Assembly (NCBI GenBank): GCA_964390565.1
Contig: CAYMII010000018.1
Span: forward strand, 1 to 64,000
Reading direction: 5' to 3'
DNA length: 64,000 bases
DNA from: UBA8529 sp964390565
GTDB lineage: Bacteria > Bacteroidota > Bacteroidia > Bacteroidales > Tenuifilaceae
Position numbers and translations under genes: made by a program. Of this stretch, positions 50,582 through 60,500 are shown piece after piece (position 1 is the first letter of the stretch; the number at the start of each line of letters is the position of its first letter). Below the pieces are notes generated by a model. That model did not search any database. It was not told the DNA's origin and was given only the letters and a program-made list of their open reading frames with translations.

Positions 50582-53500
50582 ATGAATTTTAAACATTTAC
50601 TCAAAACAACCGCCCTTACCGCGCTGCTTCTTATTGGAGCAAAAGTTGGTTGGGGGCAAGTAAACATTACACCTACAAGAACAGATGTTACAGGTTTTGC
50701 TACTTGGACTGATGTTGATGTTGCTGGTACAACTTACGTACAGTTGCTCAAAGCAACATCGAGTACAGTAACTCCAGCCATGAACTTCGATCTATTTTCT
50801 TCTGAAACCCTTGATTTTACAGCAAGAACATATGGAGGAGCAAATGCTACTGAGAATACTGTATACGTTGATATTTCAACGGACAATGGAGCAAACTGGA
50901 CAAACATCGGCAATAGATTACCAGCAACTTCATCTCTCGCACCAGTTACACAATTTAATTTAAGCGCATACTCCGGCACTCAAGTTAAATTGAAATTTTA
51001 TGTTCAAGGAACTAGCAATACCATTGGGGTTGGTATTGATGACATCAATATAAAAGGTGTTGATGCGTTCGCTCCAACATTAAGTGCTGTTTTTCCTGCA
51101 GATAACTCAACTGATGTTATAATCAACCCTGATTTGACATTAACTTTTAGCGAAAGTGTAGTTAAGGGTACTGGAAATATTACAATAAAGAAAGTATCTG
51201 ATAACTCAACTGTTAGTACAATTGATGTTACTACTTCTAAAGTATCAATTTCAGGTTCAGTTGTTACTGTAATCCTCCCAAATTTCCTTGAAAATGGAAT
51301 AGAGTATTATATAAACATAGACAATACTTGTTTTAAAGATCCTTCAACAAATGCGTTTGCTGGCATTAGCGATAACTCATCTTGGACATTTACAACAACA
51401 GCAACTCTTTCGCCAGTAATTACATTAACATCTCCAAATGGTGGAGAAAAATATTACGCAGGAGATAATGTTACTTTTACATGGGTATCTGCAAACATGG
51501 TTGGCGAAAATGTTAAGATTGAAGCATATGTCTACAATGCAAGCACTTCAACCTGGGGATGGACTGATGTTACAACCTCTACAGAGAATGATGGTTCATT
51601 TGACTTTACCATTCCTTCAGATGCTAGCTATGGAACTGGCTACAAGGCACGTATTACAGGTGTAACCTCAACTAGTACTACAGACGAGAGCAATTCAACC
51701 TTTACAGTTATTGCTGTTGCAAACAACCTTGCAACACTAGTTGCATTGCCTGCTGACGCAATAGTTAAATACACAGGTAAAGCAACTATTACATATTTGC
51801 AAGCTGCTAATAACCAAAAGTATATTCAAGATGCTACCGCTGCTGTTCTTATTCACGATCCAACAACAGCTCCGGGTTACATTACTGACACCTATGCAAT
51901 AGGTGATGGAATAACAAACGTAGAAGGTAAAATTACTCTTTACAACGCTCTAGTTGAACTTGTACCTCAAGCAACTACTGGCCAAAAAATTAGTGATGGT
52001 TCGAACCCAGTTATAACTCCTATAGATCGTTCTACATCAACTATTTCTACATCCGATCAGTGCAAACTAGTACGCGTTACAAACTGGACATTTAACAATC
52101 CTGCACAATGGGATGCAACAACAAGTAAATACGTTGTTTCAAAGAACTATGACGTAAAGGGTGTGGCAAATACAAGCCTTGTATTCAGAACTGGCTTTAC
52201 AACTGCAGACTATATCGGAACCGTTGTGCCTTCTACCCCGATAACAACAGTAGCAATTGCAGGTGTTTTCAACTCTCAAATACAATTTACTGCTCGTAGT
52301 TTAGCAGACATTGTATCTGCTGTTAACACTGTTACCTCTGCTACTTATACTGTAAATTCAATAGACAATACAATTAGCGCCGTTCCTTTTGGTACTTTGC
52401 TAGCTGATTTCAAAACTGCCATCACAAAAACCGATGCCAACTCTTTATTCGAGGTTTATCAAAGCGATGAAACAACCGTTGCGACAGACCTTAAAACTGG
52501 CTACAAGCTAATTTGTACTGCACCAGATGGCATTACAAAGAGAATTTACACTATCACTGTAATCCCTGGCGTTTCTCCAACTCTTGTAGCTGATGCATCA
52601 AGCAATGATGTTGACAACAACATTGATGTAACTTTCACATACGATGGTGCTTGGTATGGCGAAATTGGTAAGGTATTAGTTAACAACGTTGAACTAACAG
52701 CTACTACTGATTACGAATTTACTTCAACTACTAAGGTTGGTCCAAACACCCTAAGATTAAAACCATCGGGTGGCAATGCTGAACTTCAGAAATCAGGCAC
52801 TTGGAATGTTGTAATCAAAGCTGACGGATATGCAGATGCTACAGTTGCACAAACTGTTAACGCTGGAGCAATCGTTGCTGCCAACTCAACTATTTCAGTT
52901 AGCCCTGCAATTGCCATAAATACCACATCAACTGTAACATTAACTGCAAAAGACCAATACCTTAACGGTATTTCGGGTTATGTATTTAAGTATGATGTTA
53001 CCGTTAAGAATGACAATACAACTAATAATGAATCATATACTATTGATGGTACTGCAACTACTGCCTCAGCTGCTGATGTTGCTCTAACTGCAACCAATGC
53101 ATCTGGCGTATTTACATTTAACATGGTTATTCCAGGATTTGTTGATACAAATGACGGTATTTCGGTTCAAGTTCAGCTAAATAATGGCACAACCAATTTT
53201 GGTGATGCCCTTGAGTACTATGCACCAGTTGGAGCAGGTTTATCTGCTAGCGCAACACTTACTGAACCAACTTTGAACAATGCAACTGTAGCGTTAACCT
53301 TAGTTAACGAAACCTTTGCTGATGAAACTTTAGACAAAGCAAACTTCTCCTTAAATGGTGCTCCCGTTGGGCTATCTATTGGTAGCGTAAGTTACAACTC
53401 AACCACTACAGCAACCGTTACACTTGCATTCGACGGTACCGATTTTGATACTAACGTTACTGGCTTAAGTGTTACTATTGCTGGAGCAGAATTATTGCTA

Positions 53501-54934
53501 GGTGGTAATATAAAGTCTAACGATCTAAGCATTACTGCTGCTGTTTCAGCAACCGTTACAACCGATGCTGCTGTTACTACCAATGGCTCAACTACTGCTA
53601 CTTGGGAAGGTGACATAACGTCTAATGGTGGTGGAATAGTTACCGAAAAAGGTATTTGCTGGGCAACTACAACCAACCCTTTAACAACCGACAATAAGGT
53701 TGTAGATTCAAATGTTGGACTAACAATTACAGGTCAGCTAACTGGATTAACTCCAAATACTCTTTACCACGTAAGAGCTTACGCTATTACCTCTGAGGGT
53801 ACTGTGTATGGTGAAGATCGTACATTTACCACCTTGCTATCAAGTGCAAAAGCAATTACTGCTACAACTATTGGTAGTGTTGATGAAACAAATAAGAAAA
53901 TAACTAACATTCCTGGAAAAACTACTGTTGCAGAATTAAAGGCTGCTCTAACAGTATCGGCTAACGCTATTTTCGAGATTTATACAGCTGCAAGCGGAAC
54001 AACAGTTGCAACTGGAACTGATTTTGTTTCGTGGAAACCAGCCCTTGTTATCAGGGTAACTGCACAAGATGCTTCAACTCAAGAGTATGGTATTTCGTAC
54101 CAAGTTGTTGAAACAACAGTTCATGATGTTCAATTCACAAACGATCCTTCAGGCGATAGTCCTTTAAATAACCAAGTTGCAAGGATTTCAGGTGTTGTTA
54201 CAGGTGTAAGATACAATACTTCTGGCGGTCAAGTTGGATTCTTCCTACAGAATGGAGTAGGAGCATGGAATGGTATTTACGTATACTCATCTACAACAGT
54301 TAACATTACAGATAAATTAATTGTAACTGGTACCGTACAAGAGTATAATAAAATTACAGAGATCAGCCCTACCATCAGTGTAACACCTGACGGAGGACAA
54401 CAGGCACTTCCAGATCCAGCCGAGGTAACAGCAGCGGTTGCAAGTGCAGAGCAATACGAGCATGTATTTGTTTTAATTAAAGATGCAACTTGCGTAAGCG
54501 GATCAAATGGAAGTTATGAACTTAACGATGGAACAGCCACCATTACCGCTTACAAACAACTATACTCGGCATTTACATTAACAGTTAATAACAGATATCA
54601 TATCCAAGGTATTATAGATTGGTTCAACTCAGGTAGTAAATGGGAAATCTACCCAAGAAGTTCTGGTGATATCAATGATGTAACTGGTATTGGTGATAAC
54701 TTCAGCAACGACTTTACCGTTTATCCTAACCCATTTACCAATGAGATTAGATTCGACGGTACCGAGAATGTTAAACGTGTAGTTATTACAAGCATTACTG
54801 GACAGGTTGTTAAGAACGAGGCTGTTGATATGAGTAATCGAATCAGCACAAGCGAACTTAACAAGGGAATGTACTTTGTTACTTTCATCAACGATAAGGG
54901 TGCGAAAGCAACTAAAAAGATGATTAAGCAATAG
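50582..54934 (+). CDS. Giant secreted multidomain protein with type IX secretion signal
   Basis: 1450 residues. Signal peptide (about 1-25, ending GWGQ). In order: a discoidin-like N-terminal region, a SbsA-type Ig-like domain (about 160-270, with VIINPDLTLTFSESV), a Kre9/KNH-like domain (SPNGGEKYYAGDNVTFTW), a DUF5689/OB-like region, several Ig-like repeats, an FnIII-like domain (GICWATTTNPLTTDNKVV...LTPNTLYHVRAYA) at about 1000-1080, a second OB-like region, and a C-terminal por/TIGR04183 sorting domain (FTVYPNPFTNEI, ending KKMIKQ). It should be exported by the type IX system and displayed or released. Adhesin-like or carbohydrate-related roles are possible; no enzyme domain is seen. Confidence 0.88.
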   Translation: MNFKHLLKTTALTALLLIGAKVGWGQVNITPTRTDVTGFATWTDVDVAGTTYVQLLKATSSTVTPAMNFDLFSSETLDFTARTYGGANATENTVYVDISTDNGANWTNIGNRLPATSSLAPVTQFNLSAYSGTQVKLKFYVQGTSNTIGVGIDDINIKGVDAFAPTLSAVFPADNSTDVIINPDLTLTFSESVVKGTGNITIKKVSDNSTVSTIDVTTSKVSISGSVVTVILPNFLENGIEYYINIDNTCFKDPSTNAFAGISDNSSWTFTTTATLSPVITLTSPNGGEKYYAGDNVTFTWVSANMVGENVKIEAYVYNASTSTWGWTDVTTSTENDGSFDFTIPSDASYGTGYKARITGVTSTSTTDESNSTFTVIAVANNLATLVALPADAIVKYTGKATITYLQAANNQKYIQDATAAVLIHDPTTAPGYITDTYAIGDGITNVEGKITLYNALVELVPQATTGQKISDGSNPVITPIDRSTSTISTSDQCKLVRVTNWTFNNPAQWDATTSKYVVSKNYDVKGVANTSLVFRTGFTTADYIGTVVPSTPITTVAIAGVFNSQIQFTARSLADIVSAVNTVTSATYTVNSIDNTISAVPFGTLLADFKTAITKTDANSLFEVYQSDETTVATDLKTGYKLICTAPDGITKRIYTITVIPGVSPTLVADASSNDVDNNIDVTFTYDGAWYGEIGKVLVNNVELTATTDYEFTSTTKVGPNTLRLKPSGGNAELQKSGTWNVVIKADGYADATVAQTVNAGAIVAANSTISVSPAIAINTTSTVTLTAKDQYLNGISGYVFKYDVTVKNDNTTNNESYTIDGTATTASAADVALTATNASGVFTFNMVIPGFVDTNDGISVQVQLNNGTTNFGDALEYYAPVGAGLSASATLTEPTLNNATVALTLVNETFADETLDKANFSLNGAPVGLSIGSVSYNSTTTATVTLAFDGTDFDTNVTGLSVTIAGAELLLGGNIKSNDLSITAAVSATVTTDAAVTTNGSTTATWEGDITSNGGGIVTEKGICWATTTNPLTTDNKVVDSNVGLTITGQLTGLTPNTLYHVRAYAITSEGTVYGEDRTFTTLLSSAKAITATTIGSVDETNKKITNIPGKTTVAELKAALTVSANAIFEIYTAASGTTVATGTDFVSWKPALVIRVTAQDASTQEYGISYQVVETTVHDVQFTNDPSGDSPLNNQVARISGVVTGVRYNTSGGQVGFFLQNGVGAWNGIYVYSSTTVNITDKLIVTGTVQEYNKITEISPTISVTPDGGQQALPDPAEVTAAVASAEQYEHVFVLIKDATCVSGSNGSYELNDGTATITAYKQLYSAFTLTVNNRYHIQGIIDWFNSGSKWEIYPRSSGDINDVTGIGDNFSNDFTVYPNPFTNEIRFDGTENVKRVVITSITGQVVKNEAVDMSNRISTSELNKGMYFVTFINDKGAKATKKMIKQ

Positions 54935-54955
54935 TTTGATCGTATAAACTAACAT

Positions 54956-54990
54956 AAAAGAACCTGCTAATACTAGCAGGTTCTTTTTTT
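54956..54990 (+). terminator. Terminator of the type IX cargo gene
   Basis: aagaacctgct and agcaggttctt form an 11-bp stem followed by a T-run, 24 bp after the stop. Confidence 0.88.
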
Positions 54991-55102
54991 CTATATTATT
55001 CATCCATTAAATGTTTGCACTCGCCACGATAAACAGATGTTTAATCAAACCCCGATTTGTGGGAATTAGCAGTTAGAGCATTAGTGTTTATAGCATGCTT
55101 AG

Positions 55103-55170
55103 ATGTTTTTATCCTAAAAACATTGTTGGGGCAGGCCTAAAAGGTGATTTAAATCTCCTGTCTTTGAAGA
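55103..55170. repeat. Diverged relative of the 19802/28716 repeat
   Basis: gtttttatcctaaaaacattgttggggcaggcc resembles gtttttaccctaaacccgttgttaggacgaggc of copy A. A different near-palindrome follows (aggtgatttaaatctcct). The shared 5' part with unrelated palindromes suggests a modular element. 55000-55267 otherwise shows nothing recognisable. Confidence 0.45.
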
Positions 55171-55267
55171 GCATCGAACAAATAATGCGATATTTTTGTT
55201 GTGTATGAAAGTTGATACAATTTGATTTTGGAATGGCTTTTGTAAACAACTAATAAAAACTACAACT

Positions 55268-55393
55268 ATGAAGAGAAGGATTTTTGCAATTATTTTAATT
55301 GCAGCAATTATGGTGGGAATGGCATCGTGTATGAAACAAACTTGCCCTGCTTATGCAAGTACTAATGTTAAGGTACAAAATAATAAAGGGTAA
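55268..55393 (+). CDS. Tiny lipoprotein, paralogue 1
   Basis: 41 residues: MKRRIFAIILIAAIMVG, lipobox MASC (Cys 21), then MKQTCPAYASTNVKVQNNKG. After lipidation only about 20 residues remain. It shares the motif C-x-K-x-TCPAY with the next gene. Function unknown. Confidence 0.7.
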   Translation: MKRRIFAIILIAAIMVGMASCMKQTCPAYASTNVKVQNNKG

Positions 55394-55462
55394 CTTTTTG
55401 TGATTTACTATTTTTTGAATAACTTAGCACTGGACTCTCAAAATCGTAATTCGATGAAATCA

Positions 55463-55591
55463 ATGAAGAAATTTTCTGCTATTTTACTTGTAATGGTTGT
55501 TGTTGCTGTTGCTTTTAGCTCATGCCAAAAGAAAACATGCCCCGCTTATAGCCAAGTTGTTAAAAACTCAACAGAAGTAGCTAGAGGTTAA
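55463..55591 (+). CDS. Tiny lipoprotein, paralogue 2
   Basis: 42 residues from the ATG at 55463 (MKKFSAILLVMVVVAVA, lipobox FSSC); an ATG at 55454 adds three residues. The mature part QKKTCPAYSQVVKNSTEVARG shares K-x-TCPAY with the upstream gene, 69 bp away, so the pair is a tandem duplication. A strong terminator follows. Confidence 0.7.
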   Translation: MKKFSAILLVMVVVAVAFSSCQKKTCPAYSQVVKNSTEVARG

Positions 55592-55613
55592 CTTATTAAA
55601 GGTTGTATGGCCT

Positions 55614-55653
55614 AACTTTCTTAAGTAGTTCAATCTACTTGAGAAAGTTTTTT
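55614..55653 (+). terminator. Terminator of the tiny lipoprotein pair
   Basis: aactttcttaagtag and ctacttgagaaagtt pair almost perfectly and are followed by five or six T. Confidence 0.88.
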
Positions 55654-55770
55654 ATTTATATACACTTAACTATCTGCAAAAGATAATCCTTTTAGCTGAT
55701 TTGACTCAATCGTAAATAGTTGACTTGCATACCCTTTTTCACTACCTTTTGAAAATTAAAATGAGTGAAA

Positions 55771-56232
55771 ATGGATGTAAATTCAATTCTTAAGAAATAT
55801 CCCAAACATAAGGATTCTGTTATTGAAATTTTACACGACATCCAGAATCACGATCCTCATAATTACCTTTCAGAAGAATCTTTAAAAAAAGTAGCCAATC
55901 ACCTCAATTTGCCGCTAGCTCAAATTTATGGCGTTGTTGGATATTACAGCATGTTTAGCCTCAAACCAAGAGGAAAGTTTGTTATTCAAATATGCAAATC
56001 GCCTATTTGCGGCATGTTGGGAAGCCAATCGATTTACAATATAGTTAAAGCAAAAGTTGATTCATGCGCAGATAAAAGCCTTTTCACCATAGAAAAGGTT
56101 GAATGCTTGGGTCAGTGTAGTCAGTCGCCCTGCATGATGGTGAATAGTACCGTTCATGGCAACCTCAACACTGAAAAGGTTGAAATTATTATTGATGAAT
56201 TAGTATCATCAAATAAAAACGCCCACCAATGA
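55771..56232 (+). CDS. NuoE-like [2Fe-2S] subunit of NAD-dependent formate dehydrogenase (FdsG-like)
   Basis: 153 residues from the ATG at 55771; a GTG at 55765 would add two. Helical N-terminus plus thioredoxin-like [2Fe-2S] domain with the ligands in CKSPIC and ECLGQC. IYGVVGYYSMFSLKPRGK is the typical NuoE/HydE-like segment. The order small-FeS, flavoprotein, molybdoenzyme matches fdsGBA. Stop overlaps the next start by 4 bp (ATGA). Confidence 0.88.
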   Translation: MDVNSILKKYPKHKDSVIEILHDIQNHDPHNYLSEESLKKVANHLNLPLAQIYGVVGYYSMFSLKPRGKFVIQICKSPICGMLGSQSIYNIVKAKVDSCADKSLFTIEKVECLGQCSQSPCMMVNSTVHGNLNTEKVEIIIDELVSSNKNAHQ

Positions 56233-57634
56233 TTCAAGAAAAAAGGATAGCACTTCGTAACTCGGGGTTAATAAACCCCGAAAGCATCGATGAATATCTT
56301 CAGTGCGGCGGATATCAAGCCTTTGCTAAGGCGCTAACCATGTTTCCAGCCGAGGTTTCCGACACTATTACCAATTCAGGCTTAAGAGGACGTGGTGGTG
56401 CCGGTTTTCCAACTGGAACGAAAGAGAAATCCACCGCACAATCGTGCGTAGAGTGCTTAAAGTATATCATTTGCAATGCCGATGAGGGCGAACCCGGAAC
56501 CTTTAAAGATCGAATTATAATGGAAACCGACCCTCACAATCTGATTGAGGGAATGCTAATAGCTGCATGGAGCGTTGGGGCAAGTAAAGGGTACATTTAT
56601 ATTAGAGGAGAATATCATCTCTGTATCGAAAGAATTAAAAAAGCGATTGAACAAGCCGAATCGAAAGGATTTATTGGCGATAATATTCTAAATACAAATT
56701 TTTGCTTTTCATTAGAAGTGAAGCCTGGTGCCGGTTCTTACCTATGCGGAGAGGAACTCACATTAATCGAATCGCTTGAAGGGAAACGTGGATACCCAAG
56801 AATAAAACCACCTTTCCCTGCCCAAAAAGGGCTATGGGGACAACCAACGCTCATTAACAATGTTGAAACGCTTGCTAATTTTGCACCTATAATTCTATAT
56901 GGCTCTGATTGGTATAAAACCTTTGGCACAGCAAAATCACCTGGAACAAAGATATTCTGCCTTAGTGGCGATATAAAACAACCTGGATATTACGAGGTTG
57001 ACATGGGGATAAAACTCGAAGATCTTATAAATGAGTTTGGCGGAGGAGTTAAAGGGGATTCAATAAAATCAGTCCTACTTGGCGGTGCTGCAGGCACGTT
57101 CGCATCAACAAAACACTTATCTCTTCCCCTCGATTTTGATTCGCTAAAAGAAGAAGGGCTAACCTTAGGCTCAGGAGCAGTAGTAGTTATGAATGAGACA
57201 CGCAATCTGCTTGATATGCTGACATCAATTCTCGATTTCTTTAAGCACGAAAGTTGCGGCAAATGCATTCCATGTCGCATTGGAACAGCTCAACTCCTTG
57301 AGTTTTCTGAAAAAGCCAAAGAGATGACGCCAGCAGAGCGTGNNNNNNNNNNNNNNNNNNNNNNNNNNNNNNNNNNNNNNNNNNNNNNNNNNNNNNNNNN
57401 NNNNNNNNNNNNNNNNNNNNNNNNNNNNNNNNNNNNNNNNNNGCTCAACTCCTTGAGTTTTCTGAAAAAGCCAAAGAGATGACGCCAGCAGAGCGTGAAT
57501 TAAAGTTTAAAAGTGCTGTGCTGCAGGCTGAAATAATGGCTAAGACATCGCTTTGCCCCTTAGGCCAATCGCCAATTCTGCCACTAAAAAGTATTTGGGC
57601 AAATTTTGCCGATGAGCTCATCAATAAATCATAG
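56229..57634 (+). CDS. NuoF-like flavoprotein subunit of formate dehydrogenase (FdsB-like), interrupted by an assembly gap
   Basis: NADH- and FMN-binding 51-kDa-type subunit: SGLRGRGGAGFPTGTK, CNADEGEPGTFKDR, IYIRGEYHLCIERIK, GAGSYLCGEELTLIESLEGKRG and the 4Fe-4S site CGKCIPCRIGTAQLL. A 100-N gap (57343-57442) lies after PAER. The 55 nt before it recur exactly after it, so the gap is artificial. Deleting the Ns and one copy (155 nt) restores one frame of 416 residues that ends ...KTSLCPLGQSPI...ELINKS at the TAG 57632-57634, with the fourth cluster ligand (SLCPLG) in place. The stop at 57480-57482 is a frameshift artefact. Confidence 0.88.
57343..57442. other. Assembly gap (100 N) with duplicated 55-nt flanks
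   Basis: 57288-57342 and 57443-57497 are identical. This is the mark of two contigs that actually overlap by 55 nt but were scaffolded with a default gap. Confidence 0.95.
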
Positions 57635-57639
57635 AATCC

Positions 57640-60369
57640 ATGAGTAAACCCGTTACATTTACCATTGATGGCAAGCAAGTTTCAGCACCTTGGGGCTCAA
57701 ACCTTTTAGCGGTTGCGCGCGAGAATGGATTCGATATCCCTAGCCTTTGCTATCATCGAAAGTTATCGCCAACTGGCGCATGCCGTATGTGCCTCGTTAA
57801 GATTGAAGGTACAAGAGGCCTTGTTGCTTCGTGCACAGTTAAGGTTGATGAAGGTATGGTTGTTACTGCTTTTGATGAAGAACTTGAGCAAACCCGAAAA
57901 TATCTTTTAGATTATCTACTTAGCGAACAAAACGATTCATTCGACAATACATATCCCGACGAGCTTCGTGAATTGATGTTCCGTTATAGGCTGGATAAGC
58001 CTGAAAATCGATTTTTTAAACCTATTTGGCAGAAGTTAAACTATCAAAAGGATAATAGTTCGCCCGTATTGACATACGACCCATCAAAATGCATCAAATG
58101 TTTTAGGTGTATTAAGGCTTGCGATGAGGTTCAGGGTAAAAATGTGCTATCGTTTACCGAAAGAGGAATAGATTCATACATCATTGCAGGAAATGGAGTT
58201 TGGGGCGAAAGTGAATGCGATGGTTGTGGCGAGTGCATCCAACTTTGCCCCACAGGGGCAATTGTTGAAAAGCCAAACAGGGAGATTATCAAACTTGATA
58301 AGGTTGATAAGAAAGTAAAAACCACCTGTCCTTACTGCGGTGTAGGATGCCAAATTGAACTGCTTGTTCAAGATGGTAAAATCATGAGGAGTAATGGTGT
58401 TGAGGGAGTATCGCCTAATGATGGCAGACTATGCGTGAAAGGTCGATTTGGGTATGAGTTTGCACATAGCCCCGAAAGGCTTACAAAGCCATTAATAAAA
58501 AAGGATGGTGAATTCGTAGAATCGTCATGGGATGAGGCTTTGGATCTGATTGTATCAAAGTTTACAGCAATAAAAGATGAGTTTGGTTCAGATGCTCTTG
58601 CCGGCTACGCTTCGGCAAAATGCACGAATGAGGATAATTATATCTTCCAAAAATTCATTAGAACAGCCTTTGGCACTAACAATATAGATTACTGCACTCG
58701 GCTATGTCATGCATCAACAGTCACTGCCATGCTCAAATCTATTGGCGATGGTGCGGGTAGCAACCCTATCGAGGATTTCGAAACAACCGATTGCCTTCTG
58801 ATAATTGGCAATAACATCATCGAAACTCACCCTATCACAGCCACTTATGTAAAAAAAGGTGCAAGTAAAGGGCAGAAGATTATAGTTATTGATCCAAAAT
58901 GGACCCCAATGGTCCGATATGCAAGCATTTGGCTTCAACCAAAACTGGGAACTGATGTGGCTTTGCTTAACGGAATTGTACACGTTATAATCAACAATGG
59001 CTGGCACAACATCGATTTTATAAAAGAACGGGTTGAAGAGGGAATGGAAGCATTCAAGGTTCTAGAGCAGCTAACCAATAAGTATACACCCGAATTTGTT
59101 GAGAATATCACTGGTGTTCCTGCTGATAAAATAGTATTGGCTGCAAAACTTTATGCTAAAGCTCCGACCGCTATGATTGCCACAGGGATGGGAATGAGCC
59201 AGCAGGTTACAGGCACAAATAACGTATTCTGTCTGCTCAACTTGATGCTCATTACTGGTCAAGTTGGCCGTGAGAGGTGTGGCATTGACCCTCCTCGTGG
59301 GCAAAACAATGTTCAAGGCGCCACCGATGTTGGCTGTCACCCATACATGCATTCTGGCTATATCCCTATTGCTAATGAGGAGAACAGGAAAAAGGTTGCT
59401 GATATTTGGGGTATTCCTTTCGAATCGATGCCATCAAAACCGGGATTAACAACAGTGGAAATTGTTAAAGCGGCGCATGAAGGAAAAATAAAAGGACTTT
59501 TCATCATGGGTGAAAACCCAATGCTAACAGATCCAAACCTTAACCATACAGAGGAGGCATTAAAAAATTTGGATTTCCTCGTTGTTCAAGATATTTTCCA
59601 CACTGAAACAACTTGCTTTGCTGATGTTATATTACCAGCATCGACTTGGGCCGAAAAGAATGGCACATTCGTTAATAGCGATAGAAGAGTTTTAAGAGTG
59701 CGAAAGGCTATTGATTGCCCCGGAGAAGCCCGTGAGGATTGGAAAATAATTCATGAGCTGGCAAAGCGAATGGGCAAGCCTATGCCCGAATACAACGATG
59801 AATCGAAAATTTTCGACGAACTTGCGAAAGTTACGCCAATAATTGCTGGAATATCACATAACCGCCTTGAAGAACATGGAATACAGTGGCCATGCCCTAC
59901 TCACGATCACCCGGGAACAGCAACATTGTATACAGATAAGTTTAATACCCCAACAGGCAAAGGCAAACTCTTCCCTGTTGATTATGTTGAGCAAAATGAA
60001 AGAGTTGATAGCGAATACCCATTCCTTTTAAATAGCGGGAGGATTCTATTCCATTATCATACTAGCACCATGAGCCGAAAAACAAAGGTTCTAAGAGATT
60101 ATATTAATCAATCATACATTCTAATCAACCCAATTGATGCTTTAAAAATAAAGGTTGAGAATGGGAAAAAAGTGGTTGTAAAATCTAAAAGAGGTCAACT
60201 CGAAACCTTTATCAAAATTAGTGATGAAGTTCTTGAGGGTGAACTTTTTATGCCTTGGCATTTCACCGAATCGCAAGTGAATAGGCTAACAAGCGACAAG
60301 TTAGACCCATACAGCAAGATAGCAGCATTTAAACTTTCGGCAGTTAGAATCGAGGTGCTCAAATCTTAA
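57640..60369 (+). CDS. Formate dehydrogenase alpha subunit, molybdopterin type (FdsA/FdhA-like)
   Basis: 909 residues. An N-terminal [2Fe-2S] domain (CYHRKLSPTGACRMC), a second cluster region, two 4Fe-4S clusters (CIKCFRCIKAC, CDGCGECIQLCPTGA), the molybdopterin 4Fe-4S motif CPYCGVGC, and the bis-MGD catalytic domains. The metal-ligand residue is Cys 356 (YCTRLCHAS) rather than selenocysteine. GQNNVQGATDVGCHP and the C-terminal MopB_CT domain (HTSTMSR, MPWHFTE) are typical of FdhA. With the two upstream subunits it would oxidise formate with NAD, or reduce CO2. No FdhD or Moco genes are in the window. Confidence 0.92.
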   Translation: MSKPVTFTIDGKQVSAPWGSNLLAVARENGFDIPSLCYHRKLSPTGACRMCLVKIEGTRGLVASCTVKVDEGMVVTAFDEELEQTRKYLLDYLLSEQNDSFDNTYPDELRELMFRYRLDKPENRFFKPIWQKLNYQKDNSSPVLTYDPSKCIKCFRCIKACDEVQGKNVLSFTERGIDSYIIAGNGVWGESECDGCGECIQLCPTGAIVEKPNREIIKLDKVDKKVKTTCPYCGVGCQIELLVQDGKIMRSNGVEGVSPNDGRLCVKGRFGYEFAHSPERLTKPLIKKDGEFVESSWDEALDLIVSKFTAIKDEFGSDALAGYASAKCTNEDNYIFQKFIRTAFGTNNIDYCTRLCHASTVTAMLKSIGDGAGSNPIEDFETTDCLLIIGNNIIETHPITATYVKKGASKGQKIIVIDPKWTPMVRYASIWLQPKLGTDVALLNGIVHVIINNGWHNIDFIKERVEEGMEAFKVLEQLTNKYTPEFVENITGVPADKIVLAAKLYAKAPTAMIATGMGMSQQVTGTNNVFCLLNLMLITGQVGRERCGIDPPRGQNNVQGATDVGCHPYMHSGYIPIANEENRKKVADIWGIPFESMPSKPGLTTVEIVKAAHEGKIKGLFIMGENPMLTDPNLNHTEEALKNLDFLVVQDIFHTETTCFADVILPASTWAEKNGTFVNSDRRVLRVRKAIDCPGEAREDWKIIHELAKRMGKPMPEYNDESKIFDELAKVTPIIAGISHNRLEEHGIQWPCPTHDHPGTATLYTDKFNTPTGKGKLFPVDYVEQNERVDSEYPFLLNSGRILFHYHTSTMSRKTKVLRDYINQSYILINPIDALKIKVENGKKVVVKSKRGQLETFIKISDEVLEGELFMPWHFTESQVNRLTSDKLDPYSKIAAFKLSAVRIEVLKS

Positions 60370-60500
60370 TGCTAACATGAGTTCGACATAAGTTTAACAC
60401 AGAGTTTTACATTATGCATTATACAAAATGATCGTTTTAACAGGATGCGAATTTGCCTTAATGATGCTAATTGTTATTGAGAAGCACAGAGAACACAGAG

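Noticed and set aside
57343..57482. NuoF-like protein ending ...LNSLSFLKKPKR
   Set aside because: That tail is an out-of-frame reading of the duplicated flank after the N gap; collapsing the 55-nt overlap gives the proper C-terminus.
57445..57678. Minus-strand ORF at the gap and the start of the formate dehydrogenase alpha gene
   Set aside because: It is the complement of the NuoF-like 3' end and the alpha-subunit start.
58690..58720. Selenocysteine in the formate dehydrogenase active site
   Set aside because: The codon at the metal-ligand position is TGT (Cys), not TGA.
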